Source: Comamonadaceae bacterium
GTDB lineage: Bacteria > Pseudomonadota > Gammaproteobacteria > Burkholderiales > Burkholderiaceae_C
Direction of reading: 5' to 3'
DNA: 6,674 bases
NCBI GenBank assembly: GCA_947451445.1
Contig: CANFZJ010000176.1
Span: 1-6,674 of the forward strand
A program made the translations under genes and the position numbers. Of the stretch, positions 4,934 through 6,674 are shown piece after piece. The notes beneath the pieces were generated by a model, which did not search any database, was not told the DNA's origin, and worked only from the letters and a program-made list of their open reading frames with translations. Positions within the stretch are counted from its first letter, which is position 1; each line of letters starts with the position of its first letter.

Positions 4934-6674
4934 TCATCGCCCCCGCCACCTCAAAGCCACCCGAGAAAACCCCAGATAAATCACCGGCGTAGTAAACAGC
5001 GTCAGCAACTGGCTCACGATCAGGCCCCCCACCATCGTCACCCCCAAAGGATGCCGCAACTCGCTACCCACCCCTGTCCCCAGCATCAGCGGCAAAGCTC
5101 CCAAAAGAGCCGCCAGCGTCGTCATCAAGATCGGCCGGAAGCGCAGCAAGCACGCCTGGTGGATGGCCGCCCGGGGCGACAGGCCTTGCTCCCGTTCTGC
5201 GTCCAGCGCGAAGTCGATCATCATGATGGCGTTCTTCTTCACGATGCCGATCAGCAGCACGATGCCGATGATGGCAATGATGTCCAGGTCCAGCCCGAAG
5301 GCCAGCAGCGCCAGCAGCGCGCCTAAAGCGGCCGAGGGCAGGGTGGACAGAATCGTCACCGGGTGGATGAAGCTCTCATACAGCACGCCCAGCACGATGT
5401 ACATGGTGACGATGGCCGCCAGGATCAGCAGCAAGGTGTTGTTCAGCGACGCCTGGAAGGCCAGGGCCGCGCCCTGGAAGCTGGTCTCTATGCTGGGTGG
5501 CAGCTGCAGCGCGGCTACCTCGGCCTGGATGGCGGCCACGGCGGCTCCCAGGGACGAACCCGGCGCCGCGTTGAACGACAGCGTGGCAGACGGAAACTGG
5601 CTGGCGTGGTTCACCGCCAGCGCGGCCGGTTTCTCCAGCACCCGCGCCACGCTGGACAGCGGTACCTGCACCCCGCCCGTACCCGGCACATACAGGCTGG
5701 CCAGTGCCTGCGGCCCCAGCTTGTTTTGCGGCGGCACCTCCAGCACCACGCGGTACTGGTTGGACTGGGTGTAGATGGTGGACACCAGGCGCTGGCCGAA
5801 GGCGTTGTACAGCGCGGTGTCGATGGCAGCCACGCTCACGCCCAGGCGGCTGGCCGCCGCGCGGTCAATGTCCACAAAGGCCTGCAGGCCCTGGTCCTGT
5901 ACATCGCTGCCCACATCGGCCAGCTGCGGCAGGGTGCGCAGGCGCTGCAACAGCGCGGCGGCGCTGGTGTTGAGTTCGTCAAAGTTGGGGCCGGACAGCA
6001 GGAACTGGTACTGCGTCTTGGCGATGCGGTCTTCGATGGTCAGGTCCTGCACCGGCTGCAGGTAGACCGCTATGCCCGGCACCTTGCGGCTGGCCGTGGC
6101 CAGGCGCTGCAACACGGCCGTGGCCGATGCGTCGCGCCGCGCCTTGGGCTGCAGGTTGATCAGCATGCGGCCCTGGTTCAGCGTGGTGTTGGCACCGTCC
6201 ACGCCGATGAAGGACGACACGCTTTGCACCGCGCTGTCCTGCAAAATTTCCTCCGCCAGCGCCTGCTGGCGCTCGGCCATGGCGGCGAATGAGCTGCTCT
6301 GCGCGGTCTCGGTCATGGCCTGGATCACGCCGGTGTCCTGCAGCGGGAAAAAGCCCTTGGGCACCACGGTGTACAGCACGGCGGTGAGCGCCATGGTCAG
6401 CACGAACACGATCAGCGTGCCGGTCTGGCGCGCCAGCACCCAGTCCAGCGCCAGGCCGTAGCGATGGATCAGCTGGTCGAAGAAGCGGCCCGTGGCCTGG
6501 TAGAGGCGGCCATGGCTTTCCTCTGGCGTGTGCTTGAGCAGGCGCGCGCACAGCATGGGCGTGAAGCTCAGCGACACCACGGCAGATATCAGGATGGACA
6601 CCGCCAGCGTGATGGCGAATTCATGGAACAAACGCCCCACCACATCGCCCATGAACAGCAGCGGTATCAGCACG
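4934..6674 (-). CDS. RND multidrug efflux inner-membrane transporter, MdtB/MuxB-like (C-terminal part)
   Basis: This is a proton-driven RND (HAE1/AcrB-superfamily) pump subunit of the inner membrane that exports drugs or other amphiphiles through a tripartite complex. The visible 579-580 residues run from TM5/TM6 (IPLLFMGDVVGRLFHEFAITLAV, SLSFTPMLCARLL) to the C-terminus. RND proteins are about 1040 residues, so about 460 are missing upstream. In the partial protein TM7 spans about 87-106 (ending before PKGFFPLQDTG) and the periplasmic porter/docking region about 110-410. TM8-TM12 span about 413-569. VKKNAIMMIDFA at 478-489 carries the conserved proton-relay Lys (Lys480, equivalent to AcrB Lys940). 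Sequences such as FIGVDGANTTLN, QPVQDLTIEDR and ALYNAFGQRLVSTIYTQSNQYRVVLE match my memory of E. coli MdtB better than MdtC. The GTG at 6671-6673 is internal. The gene is convergent with urtD, and no mdtC-type gene follows its TGA stop. Confidence 0.9.
   Translation of the reverse strand, partial: VLIPLLFMGDVVGRLFHEFAITLAVSILISAVVSLSFTPMLCARLLKHTPEESHGRLYQATGRFFDQLIHRYGLALDWVLARQTGTLIVFVLTMALTAVLYTVVPKGFFPLQDTGVIQAMTETAQSSSFAAMAERQQALAEEILQDSAVQSVSSFIGVDGANTTLNQGRMLINLQPKARRDASATAVLQRLATASRKVPGIAVYLQPVQDLTIEDRIAKTQYQFLLSGPNFDELNTSAAALLQRLRTLPQLADVGSDVQDQGLQAFVDIDRAAASRLGVSVAAIDTALYNAFGQRLVSTIYTQSNQYRVVLEVPPQNKLGPQALASLYVPGTGGVQVPLSSVARVLEKPAALAVNHASQFPSATLSFNAAPGSSLGAAVAAIQAEVAALQLPPSIETSFQGAALAFQASLNNTLLLILAAIVTMYIVLGVLYESFIHPVTILSTLPSAALGALLALLAFGLDLDIIAIIGIVLLIGIVKKNAIMMIDFALDAEREQGLSPRAAIHQACLLRFRPILMTTLAALLGALPLMLGTGVGSELRHPLGVTMVGGLIVSQLLTLFTTPVIYLGFSRVALRWRGR

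Noticed and set aside
3357..4949. 530-codon open frame on the minus strand
   Set aside because: It is antisense to urtD and the end of urtC, then runs through the inverted repeat. The composition is low-complexity (His/Gln/Ala/Arg-rich) with no domain. It is a GC-rich shadow.
5363..6292. 309-codon plus-strand frame opposite the RND gene
   Set aside because: The minus strand encodes an unmistakable RND pump here. The plus frame is Gln/Gly/Arg/His-rich shadow sequence.

Overview
The window looks like a chromosomal segment of a GC-rich betaproteobacterium, most likely Burkholderiales and Comamonadaceae-like (Rhodoferax, Acidovorax or Polaromonas type). The evidence is the protein sequences, the urtABCD gene order, and three kinds of intergenic repeat that I recognise from memory as recurrent in such genomes. 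No database search was possible, so the taxonomy is an inference.

Layout. Positions 1-565 (+) hold the C-terminal part of urtA, the periplasmic urea-binding protein. Positions 566-787 are a spacer with two dispersed hairpin repeats. Positions 788-4343 (+) hold urtB, urtC and urtD, joined by ATGA stop/start overlaps and therefore translationally coupled. Positions 4344-4933 hold no credible gene. They contain a large imperfect inverted repeat (about 4367-4905) that nearly fills the gap between two convergent genes. Positions 4934-6674 (-) hold the C-terminal part of an RND multidrug-efflux inner-membrane protein, closest to MdtB/MuxB.

How the genes work together. UrtA captures urea in the periplasm and delivers it to a UrtB/UrtC permease pair, driven by cytoplasmic ABC ATPases. 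The canonical cluster is urtABCDE, often followed by urease genes. Here urtD is intact, but urtE and urease genes do not follow. The next 590 bp are repeat sequence and then an unrelated convergent gene. UrtE must be encoded elsewhere, or UrtD works alone, or the locus was rearranged at the repeat. The RND gene also ends at this repeat without the mdtC-type partner that usually follows mdtB. Both operons therefore look cut short on either side of the same element.

I do not see a previously undescribed system. The genes belong to known families. The points worth a second look are the repeat at the double operon boundary, the missing urtE and mdtC neighbours, the repeats between urtA and urtB, and the large periplasmic N-terminal domain of UrtB.
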